Positions 46,690-57,600 of a stretch of 64,000 nt of DNA are shown here, piece after piece. Made by a program: the position numbers and the translations under genes. The DNA lies in contig JADHSM010000013.1 in the NCBI GenBank assembly GCA_016776905.1, positions 44,001-108,000 of the forward strand. The letters are read 5' to 3'. This DNA comes from Planctomycetota bacterium. Its GTDB lineage: Bacteria; Planctomycetota; UBA8108; UBA1146. Each line of letters opens with the position of its first letter. The stretch's first letter is position 1. The notes under the pieces were generated by a model, which was given only the letters and a program-made list of their open reading frames with translations, had not been told where the DNA came from and made no database searches.

Positions 46690-47477
46690 GAAGAGATTTC
46701 TTTCTTTGGTAGTCTTTGGGCTGCAATCTCAAGTTGCTGAATGCCAGCGAGGGCTTCCTCTCGACCTTCGTCTTGCCTATCTAACTGCAGGGAAAATGCG
46801 CTCATGACTTCAAGGAAGCGGTCATACGAGGAAGCGTCACCACTGCGCCATTTTGCGAACTCGAGCCAGCCTGTCGCAATATTGACAGAAAAACTAGACT
46901 CGGGGCCTGCCAATTCTGGAGTGGCGTTGTCTTTGGCATCTTCCATCGCTGTCTCAAGTGCTCCTTGAAAAGATTCACATGAGTTGTCCCATTTTCCGAG
47001 CCCAGCCTGATGAACACCAAGGGCCCACCAAGCCATACTCAATGCCACTGAACCCTTTTCGAGTTGCTCTCTCCACTGAAGGCAATCGGTGGCGCACCGA
47101 ATACCTTCTTCATGATGTCTGGGTTCTCTGGTTTCGTCATCGTCAACCCAGCAAGGAGCTAAATCGGCTGCGAGGTTATAAGAGAGAATATTTGCTCCCT
47201 CAAGCCGGAGTCGAGATTGTTCCGGATCTTGCTCTGATTGGGATTGTTGGAAAAACTCATCGATGGCTGCTCGTGAAGTCGTGACGACGTCATCGAGATT
47301 CCGAGTGATGTTCTGTCCCCTTGAAATTCGCTGACTCGACATGAGGAAGAGCGCTCGTCTCTCAATCGATTCCTCTCGATCATGAATATAGGAGACTAAG
47401 CCTTCGGCTCCTGAAGCAGTGAAGATGTCTTGTAGATCGGGCCAGCGATCTTCAAATGGATTTTGTTGTATGTTCAT
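46686..47477 (-). CDS. Hypothetical helical protein between FHA/metalloprotease and rluA genes
   Basis: 263 residues from ATG 47477, 5 bases after AAGGAG, with 4-base ATGA overlap to the upstream gene and GTGA overlap to rluA. I do not recognise it. It appears all-helical with TPR-like repeats (ALSMAWWALGVHQAGLGKW and 'SCESFQGALETAMEDA'), no signal peptide and no membrane segment, so probably a cytoplasmic scaffold. Tight coupling to the FHA protein suggests that they work together. Confidence 0.7.
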   Translation of the reverse strand: MNIQQNPFEDRWPDLQDIFTASGAEGLVSYIHDREESIERRALFLMSSQRISRGQNITRNLDDVVTTSRAAIDEFFQQSQSEQDPEQSRLRLEGANILSYNLAADLAPCWVDDDETREPRHHEEGIRCATDCLQWREQLEKGSVALSMAWWALGVHQAGLGKWDNSCESFQGALETAMEDAKDNATPELAGPESSFSVNIATGWLEFAKWRSGDASSYDRFLEVMSAFSLQLDRQDEGREEALAGIQQLEIAAQRLPKKEISS

Positions 47478-50400
47478 GGCAACTCCTTGAACTCAATTTC
47501 GTCAAACCAAACAGTTCCTTCAAGGCCTTGTACGAAACATGCCAGATAAGTTGTCCTACTTTGGCCGGGTGACCATTCAAATTTCACTCGACGCCAGTCG
47601 GAATCTGTGCGCAGTGGTTTAGAACGGCCTGTCCAGGACCCTAGTCTTCCAGTGAAGAATCCCAGATGAGCTTCTCCTCTAAAACCTTCTGAGCGCATGA
47701 TCGCACTGATCTCGTATTTCTTTCCAGGAGTGACGACAATTCTTTGAATGATGCCTCCAGCACCAGGTTCACGAACTTCAGCTCTCAGCGCGCAGGTTCC
47801 CGTTCCAATAACTTCTGTTTCTGGACGAAACTGGATAGATCCAACGGGATCAACCTCTCCGTTGATCCAGCCATCAAGATATTCAGGGGCCTCAAAATCA
47901 CCATTGAGTAAGGGAGTGTGATTTTCGACTCGAACCACATCATCCAGAAGAGGTTCACCGGGGGGGCCTTCGTCGAGAACGCCCATCGGAACTGGAGTAC
48001 CATCAGGAGTCATTAACTCGATTCGAAATCCACGCGTTCCTCGAATTTGGGTGGCTGCGATTTCGATGACGTTTTCACCTTTTAGGAGAGTGACAGGGAA
48101 TGGCTTTTTTTGGTTGAGCATGAGTTCGTCATGCATGGGTTGGAACATTTGAGCGCTCGCATCGACAAACCCAACAGGGCTTCCGTTTACCCTGATTTGT
48201 AGTTTGACATCTGTTGCCACTGCCAAGCGGGCTTCCATATCTTTATTGACTGCGATTCTTCTGAAGAGAATCCATTGCCGGGTTTTCGTTGCTGGATCCA
48301 GATCTGAGGCGAGGTCTGTAAACGGAGTGGGCCAAACAGTGCGTTTCCATGAAGAGTTGGCCTCGTCTGTTTTTCCTTCGACAGGACCCCGAACCCACCA
48401 ACCATTGATAATGGTTCCATCGATTCGATTATAGTTGAGTTTCTTGGGGTGGCTTTTGATGAACTTTACTGACGATCCGCCAAGATCGATACGATCATCG
48501 AATACAGGCCAACCATTCGCTCTGAATATCCATGCCACATTCTGTCCAAGGGCCAGTGAATATAGAGCTGCAATTCTTTCTATACTGGAGAGGCCATGCA
48601 GTAACAGTGTTACTTCTGAGGCTCTTCTCTCCGTGAACATTTTGTGATGAACTCCAAGGCCATGGAGGAATCGCATGGCGGCAAACACGGAAGCATTGGG
48701 CTGCCAAGGCTGCATTCGGTCACTAGAGCGGTTGAGCAACCAATCCATGGTGTGCTGGAAAGCAGACATATTTAGGAGGCGATAGCCGAGTTCTCCATAT
48801 ATACCTTCGTCCACTCCGCTATCGGCGAGCAGCATATATGGATCATGACCAAAACCAATGTTATGTCCGAGTTCATGAGTGTATGGACCCGGCAAGATGT
48901 CTCCGATACCGGTATATTCATGAAGAACTGCAGCATCGAGAACGATAACTCCACCGCCACCGAGCCCTCCAACGCCGGGAGGCATAAAGATGTCGAAATC
49001 CATAAACAGTCTTTGTACTCCGTCAGCACATCCGAGATGGACTCTGCAACCCTCTAGGCTTCTTGAGACTTCAGGCATCATGTCTGTCATGCGCTGTCGG
49101 AAAACGCTAGGACCAGAGGCACTGGATCCAGCGTCATTGACGGTGATGGGAGGTTCTGCAATGGCGATTCCCTGAATGGCCGAATCTCCGTAAGGCACAT
49201 CGACCTGAATCCTTATTTTTGAGAGGTCGACCCGGTCAAGGGTTCTGGGTTCCTGCCAGCGCATCGATCCCAGTTCGCGTTCGATGAGCACTGTGCCTTT
49301 GCTATCCACTGCCGCCAGTGAACCCACTCCACTGGGGACGGAATCCAGTACTCTTCCATTCGCATCGCTCAGGGAAAGTCTCATTTGAAGAGTGCCGTCT
49401 TTGCGTTCGTAATGAAGGATTGATTTCCATGGACCGCGTGGTTCTAGGTCAATCTTTCCAGCATTCGCTACAGAAACCCTATAGGGAAGAAACCTTGCAC
49501 TTTTTCCGCCGGGTAACTGACTTCTCACTTCTAGACGATAGGTTCCAGGAAACACCCATGCTCTTCTGGCGTCCTTTGTCTCGAGTGAGAAACGTTCTCT
49601 GAAACCATCGATCGATACTATATCGATGCGTCCATCACTCGCTCCACCGAATGCGCTGGCAGAGGAATACTCGAGGCGACCCATCACGGATTTACTGAAC
49701 CTGATCGGGACAACCTGGCGGTCGCCCGCTGTTCTCTGACGAAGGAGTACGGGTTCTCCATCCGAGGTTCTCCCTAGGACGCACAGTTCTACAGCGATGC
49801 CTGAAAGCAATAGCCTGAATCGTCCAGAAGGGACCTCTTTCTGAGTTTCGAGTCGTGCTCTGGAGCCTACCTCCCTGGCGACTCTTTCAGTTGTGAAGGC
49901 CTGCGCAACACTTTCAGGAGTGATCCAGACCTTCTCGACAGAGAGGGGTTTGTCATTCTCGTCCATGACCGAAATCTCGGTATCTTTTTGGGGCACGAGG
50001 ATCAAGGAATCCGCATTTTCAGCAAGAGTGCTCTGTAGTAGGAATACTCTGGGCAATCGGAAGACTGCAGTCGTCGCATCTGGATCGATGTCATCTTCAA
50101 TCTCTCCGTGTGCAACGACAGTCCATGCACCCGGAACGACCATTGAGCTCCAGAAGCCATTCGCATTGGTTTTTCCTTCAACGACGGCGAGGCTTTCCTT
50201 GTTCAGTAGTATCAGTTGGGCACCTGCGACTGGATTCCGTCCTTCATCGAGCACTTGAACTTCGATAGGACGCAATTTGAATTGTTCCCGTATCCATTCT
50301 TCACGCTCTCGCTCTTTGGCAACTGCAAGAGCTTCACGAAGGTTTTCTGTCCGATGACCAGATGCGATTACTCTCTCAATGGATTGTAAAATCTCGCCTT

Positions 50401-51550
50401 CTTCGTCCAACATCTCCACCCGAATGGCAGTGTCTCCTGGGTCTTCGATGGCGATGTATCTACGAAGGCTATCTCCGGCAGGAACCCGGAATCTCATTTC
50501 CAGGTCTTTTCGTAATGGGGTGGTCAATTGAACAAGGCGTTCAGACTTGTCTTTGTTCGATACCTCCAAGGCAATGACTCGAAATGCCTTCCGGTTACCG
50601 GATCCGCGTCGAGTGATTTGACCTCCACGGCGATCGATGAAATCGGGACCACCATGGTGATCCTTTTGATGATACTCGTACGCAATCACTCTTTCTGATG
50701 GCGGCCATGCCTCGTCAATAATCTTAAAACTCAAAGTCTCTGCGAGTTCTGTAGGAGGAGAGATTTCGTTGATGCTTGAATCGGTAATCGACTCTTCAGT
50801 GTCAGATTCAGAATCTTCGAAGTCGAAGTCAAATCGAGATTTTTCATCAAATGAAGACTTACGTTGCTGAATCAAAATCGCTTTTGATTCTGTGTTCTCG
50901 TCTTCTGTATTGACGGGTGGTGGGGTGATATCGAGAGGCTTGGGGATAGGAATGCTGATGGGCTTGAAGTCGGGAGTGTTGTCTTTATTTGTCGCTTCAC
51001 TCGATAGGCCCAAAGTGGTGGACTCTTGAGGAATAGCAGAGTCCGTCGAATCAAAGATCAGGAAACCTGCGATCGAGAGGGCTCCTATGATGAGCAATAT
51101 CGATCCTGCTGGGGATCGTTGCGGACGACTGGTGCGCCTCGTGGAACTTATCGAGGGTTGAGCCTTTTTCTTGGTAGATTTTTTGGACGTCTTCAGTGGT
51201 TTTTTATCAGAGGTTTGTGGACTCGTAGTGACTGCTGGTTTTTTTCGGTTATTGGCCCAACTTAATCGAGCTTGACCGATCACGATGACATCTCCTTGTT
51301 GAAAAGGCATTTCCTTCTCAAGAAGATTTTCATTCACTCGTGTACCATTGGTGCTGCCGAGATCTTTAATGAAGAATTTATTATTGCTCAAAAAGATCTC
51401 TGCGTGTCGCCGTGAACACAGAGTTTCTTCGAGGCCGATTTCTGGGAGTTCTCCTCTACCTATCAGCCATGGGCCGACGCCCTTTAATCGATGTTGCCGG
51501 GCTCCGTTTTTATCTCTGATGTTGAGCAGCAAACTGTTTTCTTTGTTCAT
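47474..51550 (-). CDS. FHA domain / transmembrane / HExxHxxGxxH metalloprotease-like protein
   Basis: 1358 residues from ATG 51550, with GAGGAAG upstream and ATGA overlap with moeA. Order: N-terminal FHA phosphothreonine-binding domain (about 20-95, with GRGELP, SRRHAEIFL and DLGSTNGTRVN); a basic low-complexity stretch; one membrane helix SILLIIGALSIAGFLIF (about 150-168); acidic region; carboxypeptidase-regulatory-like and beta-sandwich modules (about 380-800); a zinc-type motif HELGHNIGFGH (H892, E893, H896, H902); and a C-terminal carbohydrate-binding-like domain starting NGDFEAPEYLDGW (about 1210-1350). FHA would be cytoplasmic and the rest outside. The motif fits metzincins; the region after it has M60-like phrases (LYSLALGQNVAWIFRANGW). 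Function unknown. Confidence 0.82.
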   Translation of the reverse strand: MNKENSLLLNIRDKNGARQHRLKGVGPWLIGRGELPEIGLEETLCSRRHAEIFLSNNKFFIKDLGSTNGTRVNENLLEKEMPFQQGDVIVIGQARLSWANNRKKPAVTTSPQTSDKKPLKTSKKSTKKKAQPSISSTRRTSRPQRSPAGSILLIIGALSIAGFLIFDSTDSAIPQESTTLGLSSEATNKDNTPDFKPISIPIPKPLDITPPPVNTEDENTESKAILIQQRKSSFDEKSRFDFDFEDSESDTEESITDSSINEISPPTELAETLSFKIIDEAWPPSERVIAYEYHQKDHHGGPDFIDRRGGQITRRGSGNRKAFRVIALEVSNKDKSERLVQLTTPLRKDLEMRFRVPAGDSLRRYIAIEDPGDTAIRVEMLDEEGEILQSIERVIASGHRTENLREALAVAKEREREEWIREQFKLRPIEVQVLDEGRNPVAGAQLILLNKESLAVVEGKTNANGFWSSMVVPGAWTVVAHGEIEDDIDPDATTAVFRLPRVFLLQSTLAENADSLILVPQKDTEISVMDENDKPLSVEKVWITPESVAQAFTTERVAREVGSRARLETQKEVPSGRFRLLLSGIAVELCVLGRTSDGEPVLLRQRTAGDRQVVPIRFSKSVMGRLEYSSASAFGGASDGRIDIVSIDGFRERFSLETKDARRAWVFPGTYRLEVRSQLPGGKSARFLPYRVSVANAGKIDLEPRGPWKSILHYERKDGTLQMRLSLSDANGRVLDSVPSGVGSLAAVDSKGTVLIERELGSMRWQEPRTLDRVDLSKIRIQVDVPYGDSAIQGIAIAEPPITVNDAGSSASGPSVFRQRMTDMMPEVSRSLEGCRVHLGCADGVQRLFMDFDIFMPPGVGGLGGGGVIVLDAAVLHEYTGIGDILPGPYTHELGHNIGFGHDPYMLLADSGVDEGIYGELGYRLLNMSAFQHTMDWLLNRSSDRMQPWQPNASVFAAMRFLHGLGVHHKMFTERRASEVTLLLHGLSSIERIAALYSLALGQNVAWIFRANGWPVFDDRIDLGGSSVKFIKSHPKKLNYNRIDGTIINGWWVRGPVEGKTDEANSSWKRTVWPTPFTDLASDLDPATKTRQWILFRRIAVNKDMEARLAVATDVKLQIRVNGSPVGFVDASAQMFQPMHDELMLNQKKPFPVTLLKGENVIEIAATQIRGTRGFRIELMTPDGTPVPMGVLDEGPPGEPLLDDVVRVENHTPLLNGDFEAPEYLDGWINGEVDPVGSIQFRPETEVIGTGTCALRAEVREPGAGGIIQRIVVTPGKKYEISAIMRSEGFRGEAHLGFFTGRLGSWTGRSKPLRTDSDWRRVKFEWSPGQSRTTYLACFVQGLEGTVWFDEIEFKELP

Positions 51551-52782
51551 GCGTCTTCCTCGGTCAATGACCAATAAGTCACGGGTGATCCAGGGGCAAG
51601 ATCGGTCTCGCTCGCCGGAACCTGAACCAGACAATTCGCTGTCGCGAATCCGGTCAGAAGATGAGAGCCCTGACCTCCGGGTAATTCAATCTTGTCCAAT
51701 CCTCCAGAGGGATCGGGTTGTACTCGCCCTCTCAGCCAACGTAATCTTTGACCCGCTGGGAGACGGCAACCTTCCTTGAGAACCCCGTTTCTCTGGGGTG
51801 GTATTCCATCTTGTCGACCTTCTAGAACCGCTAAAGCTGGACGCACAAACATCTCAAAGGAAACGAGACAGGCTGCAGGATTTCCAGGAAGGCCAAAGAA
51901 TGGAATGCCTCCTAAAGTGCCATCTACGAGAGGTTTGCCCGGTTTCATCGCTACCTTCCTGATTTCGACGTCCTCGCCCATCTCTTTAGCGACGTCACGT
52001 ATGAAATCAAGATCTCCAGCGCTGATGCCCCCAGTCGTGAGAATGACATCTGGTTTTTGAGCAATCGTTTCAAGCAAACCGGTTCGAATGGAGTCGAGAT
52101 CATCCATCAAAACGGGTCTGGGGAGTGCGGTGGCTCCCCAACGCTCTATTCTTGAGCAAAGTGAATAGAGGTTTGAATTACGGATTTTTCCCGGTTCTAA
52201 ACTGGAGCCCACGGGGACAAGTTCATTTCCACTGGAATGGACTGCGACGACGGGCTTTTTGAAAACAGAGACCTCTGTGGCACCCACACTCGCAAGGAGA
52301 CCGATGGCGGCTGGGGTCAGTTTCGAGCCCGTTGTTAAAACTTCACCCCCTTCTTCAACGTCTTCACCTTTTTTACGGATGTGCGCACCCCTTGGGGCTT
52401 CTTGAGTAAAGGTGACAGAGTCTCTGCCCACTTGCTCGCAAAGTTCAAAGGGAACGATGGCTTCTCCACCGGGTGGGACGACTGCCCCCGTATAAATACG
52501 CATGGCTTGTCCTGGAAGTAGGGGGATGTTCCCTGGCATTCCCGCTTCGATGATACCGGCCACGGGTAAAGTCACAGGATTTTCTGAGGAGGCATTTTTT
52601 AAGTCCTGACTCTGGATAACAAAGCCATCCATGGCGGTGTTATCAAAAGGCGGAATCGCATCTCTCGTCATAACCGGATGAGCTAATGTTCTTCCAGTGG
52701 CGCGTTCTATTGCAATCTGCTCCTCTGGAAGTCTTTGAATTCTTAAGAGGATCGTATCGCGAACTTTTTCAAGAGAAATCAT
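51547..52782 (-). CDS. moeA: Molybdopterin molybdenumtransferase
   Basis: Inserts molybdenum into adenylated molybdopterin. 411 residues from ATG 52782, 6 bases after AGAGGT, with ATGA overlap with cutA. Motifs: PPFDNTAMDGFVI (about 54-66), RIYTGAVVPPGGEAIV, the MPT-binding TTGGISAGDLDFI (about 257-269) and PGKPLVDGTLGGIPFFGLPG, then NPAACLVSF. The C-terminal domain IV is present. Length is normal. moaC (12.0 kb) and mobA (45.2 kb) belong to the same pathway. Confidence 0.95.
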   Translation of the reverse strand: MISLEKVRDTILLRIQRLPEEQIAIERATGRTLAHPVMTRDAIPPFDNTAMDGFVIQSQDLKNASSENPVTLPVAGIIEAGMPGNIPLLPGQAMRIYTGAVVPPGGEAIVPFELCEQVGRDSVTFTQEAPRGAHIRKKGEDVEEGGEVLTTGSKLTPAAIGLLASVGATEVSVFKKPVVAVHSSGNELVPVGSSLEPGKIRNSNLYSLCSRIERWGATALPRPVLMDDLDSIRTGLLETIAQKPDVILTTGGISAGDLDFIRDVAKEMGEDVEIRKVAMKPGKPLVDGTLGGIPFFGLPGNPAACLVSFEMFVRPALAVLEGRQDGIPPQRNGVLKEGCRLPAGQRLRWLRGRVQPDPSGGLDKIELPGGQGSHLLTGFATANCLVQVPASETDLAPGSPVTYWSLTEEDA

Positions 52783-53090
52783 GAAGTACCTCTCGTCATG
52801 TTGTGGACCCACTCAAGATATCCCGAAAGACCGCCAGTGACTTCAAGGGCAATAATTTCGGGACAGTCATATGGGTGCATTTCTAGAGCACGTTGACTGA
52901 ATACGTCTATATCAACAGCAGTCTTTACCAATAGAAGAGTTTCAGATTCCCGTTTCTTTTCCCCATCCCAGCAGTAGATCGAAGTCCCAGCAGGTAGTGC
53001 ATGAACACACGCTGCGAGGCTGTTATCGATAAGATCCTCAGCGAATGAGGTCGCTCCTGAGGTGGGATGTGAAACCATGAACAAATACAT
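52779..53090 (-). CDS. cutA: Divalent cation tolerance protein CutA1
   Basis: 103 residues, a small trimeric ferredoxin-like protein; role in copper tolerance is debated. Pattern: AEDLIDNSLAACVHALPAG, SIYCWDGEKKRESETLLLVKT (quoted in part), HPYDCPEIIALEVTGG and YLEWV at the C-terminus, all typical of CutA1. It is the first gene of the overlapping run leading into moeA (ATGA). The ribosome binding site is weak (AGAAGAG about 10 bases upstream); ATG four codons later is an alternative start. Confidence 0.9.
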   Translation of the reverse strand: MYLFMVSHPTSGATSFAEDLIDNSLAACVHALPAGTSIYCWDGEKKRESETLLLVKTAVDIDVFSQRALEMHPYDCPEIIALEVTGGLSGYLEWVHNMTRGTS

Positions 53091-53275
53091 TGGGCTGTAC
53101 TCTTCTCTTTGCTGCGAGACGTTCCGAATTTTAACATGGGAGCATGTTCAAGAAACGATGAGGAAAAATTGTTCCGGGTGAAGTAAAATGGATTCCCGGA
53201 AAGAAATTGGTCGCAAAATCTAGCTATTGGAGAGTCTTGGCCCTGACCAAGAGATCTCAGGAGAATCCCCGTTTT

Positions 53276-54649
53276 ATGCCTGTTTCAGAAATTTTTCAGA
53301 CGGATTCATTTTCTGTCAATAAGACCCGATTTCCCCGGAATCCATCCGGAGCAGTGCTCAGCATATTCGGATGTTTCTTCTTGACCTTATGCGTCCAGAA
53401 TCTCGCTGATGGTGGTTTATCCGTGAATCGGGATGCTTCCACTTCTGTCATGATTTCTGAGGAGATGCTCGAAAGGGTGACTTTTGTTCTCTTTGGCCAA
53501 GAACGCGAAGAGATCGCTGAAGTTTCTCTCGAAGATGCGGGTTATAGAATCACACTGTTCAATGAGAAATTAGCTTCTCATTATTCTGTCGTCATTGCCT
53601 TGAGTGATCTTATTTCGAGCCAACCGCTAGGAATGAAAATTTCTGCTGAAATCCAATCACAGAGATCGTTGAAAATGGAGCAGCGAGAACAGGTTCGCAG
53701 GGAGCGCAGAGCTGCGAAAAAGGCGGAGCGTTCCAGCAACTCACGAGATCAATCCGCAAGTTCCGGCAGCGACCGCAGGAAATCGGGAAACAAGAAGAGT
53801 GAAGTTTCTTTCAAGCCGCTCAGTGAAACGATAGAAAAAGGTATGTCTCGCGAAGAGTGTATGGATTGGCTCGACGAGTACGGAAGTCTCTTGTCCGAAA
53901 TGAGTTCCAGAAATGGCACAGTATTGTCGGAAGGAACGAGTGCTCTTGCCGGTCTAGCGGAATGGTCTGAAGAGAGCGAAAGTAAGCCGAGAGTGTTTCA
54001 TGCCCTCAAATCCGAATCTCTGACGATCGTCGAAAGTGCCGAAGACATTAAAAGAAGTCTTTCGTCTCGTATCCGTGAAATACAGCGTACCCGTGAGCAG
54101 CTACAGCAAGGGTTCTTTCAAATTCGGGATATGCCGGAAGTGTTGGATCGAATCCGACTCAGAGTACTCAAGATTGACCAGAAACTGGGGGCTCTAGAAT
54201 CTTTGCAGTGGGCATGTGCCGACGGAATCCTAGCACTGGGAAGTCCGGTCATATTAGCGAAGCAAGATTCAGAGATCAGTTCCCAGAAGTCTCGCCAAAG
54301 GACTGTGAATAAAACTACACGAGCGAAGGGGAGCAAGCCTGCCGTTGATGTAGTGCCTGTTCGTGCTCTCGAAGATGAAGTGGGAGTGACTCGTAGTGTG
54401 AATGCCGACCCAGAGTCTTCACGTTTTGATAGAAAGCCCACACGCAAATCTGAACGATCAGGCAGTTCTTCCAAGAAGAAGACGAAGGAGCCTGTGCTTT
54501 CCGCTCCGGCAAAGGACGAATCTCTGAATGAATCTCTGACTGAATCTCCTGTGGGTTCAGGGAACTCGTACAGAGAGATCATTCTGGGAGCACTTCTCGG
54601 TGCTCTTGGAGTTCTATTGATCAGTCAACTCCTCAAGAAGTTGCCGTAA
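53276..54649 (+). CDS. Unknown protein with N- and C-terminal membrane anchors
   Basis: 457 residues from ATG 53276 (AGGAGA 11 bases upstream); TTG 53207 (GGAAAG upstream) would add 23 residues. I do not recognise it. A hydrophobic segment GAVLSIFGCFFLTLCVQ lies near residue 25-42 and a C-terminal anchor IILGALLGALGVLLISQLL at the end, before a short KKLP tail. The middle is highly charged with basic coiled-coil stretches (VRRERRAAKKAER, SSRIREIQRTREQLQQGF) and Ser/Lys-rich linkers. The conserved-looking part is about 60-130 and 180-330. It lies alone between divergent cutA and convergent P-domain genes. Confidence 0.7.
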   Translation: MPVSEIFQTDSFSVNKTRFPRNPSGAVLSIFGCFFLTLCVQNLADGGLSVNRDASTSVMISEEMLERVTFVLFGQEREEIAEVSLEDAGYRITLFNEKLASHYSVVIALSDLISSQPLGMKISAEIQSQRSLKMEQREQVRRERRAAKKAERSSNSRDQSASSGSDRRKSGNKKSEVSFKPLSETIEKGMSREECMDWLDEYGSLLSEMSSRNGTVLSEGTSALAGLAEWSEESESKPRVFHALKSESLTIVESAEDIKRSLSSRIREIQRTREQLQQGFFQIRDMPEVLDRIRLRVLKIDQKLGALESLQWACADGILALGSPVILAKQDSEISSQKSRQRTVNKTTRAKGSKPAVDVVPVRALEDEVGVTRSVNADPESSRFDRKPTRKSERSGSSSKKKTKEPVLSAPAKDESLNESLTESPVGSGNSYREIILGALLGALGVLLISQLLKKLP

Positions 54650-54695
54650 GACTGAAGACGGGCTATCAGTCCTCAAGTCATCTTTGGGCGAACCT

Positions 54696-57600
54696 TCAAG
54701 GGCAACTGCTACCTGTGCTGTTGCAATCGAGAGCATCGTCAGTGGGATCTAAGCCGCATTCGAGGGTTGTTCCAGGAGCAGGTATTGGAAGACTTCCGGG
54801 AATGAACAGATTTGACAAGAGGAAGACCGCATCCGCCACGTTGACTCCTCCATCATCATTACAGTCTCCTGCATCACGGCAAGAAATCGCAGGACTACCA
54901 GGCACGAACAAACTGGCTAATTGGTATACGGCGTCTGCTACGTTTCTTCCGCCATCATTGTTGACGTCTCCACGAATAAACTGTGGGTCGAGCGGTGGAT
55001 TTGTACTGTTGGCAAGAGCTGTCAGGTACAGGGGAAGGATCTGGAACAAATCGTTGGAGTAACCGCCGATTTCCCATGTCTGACAGATGACGGGCGCAAT
55101 ATCACTATCGTAGTAAGTACCTACGTTATAGGGCCCAAACAGATCCGATCCCAACCAGATGACTCCTGAGCGATCTCCACCGAGATCGGGATTGATGTCA
55201 CACGGAATAAGTCTGTCGGTGTAGTCGTTTCCTGCCGAGTCTTGCGGATAGACAGAATCAAAAAGACTCATATCCAATCCAAATCCAGAGTCCGCTCCCA
55301 CTAGGTTGACGAGTGAGTCATCTCCATTTTCGACATTTCCGAAAGTTGTATTTTCAACGCCGTCATAGTTCGCAAAAATGGTCTGAGGGTCGTATCCCCA
55401 GGCATCATTACTCTCGATATAGATGGATACTGGTGGGCGATCTTGAGAACCATTGAGACCGATATCTCCGGTGTGAATTTCGGAAAGCAATAATCCGTCT
55501 GCCGCTGTGAGTTCATATCTTTCAGGGTAGGTGCCAAGGCATGCCCAGAGTACTTCGGGAATGCCAGTGCGATCGAGAAGGTCCGGAGTGAATTCCGAAA
55601 CAGTGATAACGACCCGCCCTAATTGGGAAAGTGAATCAGCAAGGATTTCACCACTGAGGATATTGCCTCCTGTTTCTCCTATCCAAATAACGTCTGTGAT
55701 TCCTGCCCCCGCTGTGATGGGCAAACTGGTGTTGCTGCAACCTTGGGCGAAGTCGAATCCAATAATCTCATAGGTATGAGATCCCGCAGGAGGAGTATCT
55801 ACGAAACTCGTTGATCCACCGGGGATTCCAGTTGCGATCAGCACGCCATTTCTAATTAACTGAATCTCATCATAAGCAGAGGGGCTCGTCCAACTGAGAG
55901 TGATGTCTGTGCCATTTGAGACTGCATTGGGGTTCTGTGGAGGGAACACCTGACAGCCGGCATCGAACTGGAGGCACCAGCGATCGAAGGTGGCGATGTT
56001 TCCTGGGTAATCATCTTCAATAGACATGATCCATGGACCCAAACTGGACGTATTAATGAAATCTTGCATTGAGCCCGGACCGCTGGCTTCCATGGCGCAC
56101 CCGCAGTTATAGGGGCCAGCATTGGCAGGCGCTCCATTCGCATAGACAAGATTGATGTCCGCGTCGGATCCACCTAGGAAATCGTGAAGTCGTATTCCTA
56201 CTCCGCCAGGTGACGCTAGATCGAGGGAGAGGTTTCCAATGAAGGGGTGACGAATATCCACGAGTACGTCGATATCACCGATGAGACTATTGTTCGCTAC
56301 AAAAATGATGTCTGTGATCGGGCTGACGGCCTGGTTGATGACTGAGCCCGGTTCTCTGCAAGCGGAGTAATCTCTCGCTTGAAGCAATACCAAGTTTTTA
56401 CAGGTTAAATCTGAGACATTGCCGTTTTGTATTCCTTCGATACAGACTTCAGATGTTCCAGGAACCTGAGGAGATCCACCGGTCCATGTGGTGGAACTGC
56501 CAGGAATCGTCGCTTCAAAATTTCCACCTATGTAGATGTTGATTTGGTCGTAAATCGTTGTGCTGACCCAGCTCGCAGTCACCACACCCGTTCCAGGTTC
56601 TGCACTTGCACGAAGTTCAGAAACCGGTTCGACGAGGTAGTTGGATTCGCAGCAATTTTGTGGAACCAGTTCACCTGTCAGAAGAGGTGTGATGCAGTAG
56701 ATCACCTGAGAAGGAATCGTCTGAGGGTCCGTCACGTAACTGGACGTTGTTCCACCTGGAAGAGTGGTCTCCAGAATGCCATTCGCGTAGATTTCGAATC
56801 CGTCATAAGTTTGAGGGTTGTTCCATGTCAAAGTTGACGTACTGGAACCCGATGGCGTGTCGCAGACAAGATTTGACACACTGCCAAGTTCAAATGCCCT
56901 GAGGCACCAAGAATTCAAGGAGCCGATTCTGGGTCCTCCACCGGAGAAGACGTCATCCACTCGAAGAGTCCAGTCGCCGAGGGTGTTGGATCCGTTGAAG
57001 TCACCTAAGACACCGGGGCCGGTGGGTTGTAGTGGGCAACCACAATTGATGCCTGTTGTTCCCTGAGCCGCTCCTAAATCCCAAAAGGTGGCCTCGATCC
57101 TTGTGGCCGCTCCACCGTTCTCATCATGCAATCGGACAGTCGTCCCTGCATGGATCAGGTCGACGACGAGATCTCCGACAAACGGGTGTTGGATATCGAC
57201 CTGTACTTGAAGGTCCCCGATCTCCAAATCATCTGTGATCGAAATGACATCGAGGGTTTCTGGGACCGTGTTTCCTACGACGGCACCTGAAGTACTACAA
57301 AATTCAAGAGAAGGAGTGACGGCTTGTGTCGTGAGGGAGTAGCAAGTCGTCGTGCAGGGTATAGCTCCACCGAGGGAAGGAAGAAGGCAGAGAGTTTGGC
57401 TTGTTCCGACAGTTCCTGTGGGGAGGTTATAGGTGGTGGCGTCTCCAGCGAGTACATCGATCAGATTCCCTCCCGAGAGAACCTGAATGTCATCGTAGAC
57501 CTGAGGGTTTGACCAGGACATTTCGATGGTGCCTGTTCCTCCAAGGTCGCGACAAAGGAAGTTTTGGGGTGCAAGAACTGCCCCGGAGGCGTTTAGGTTA

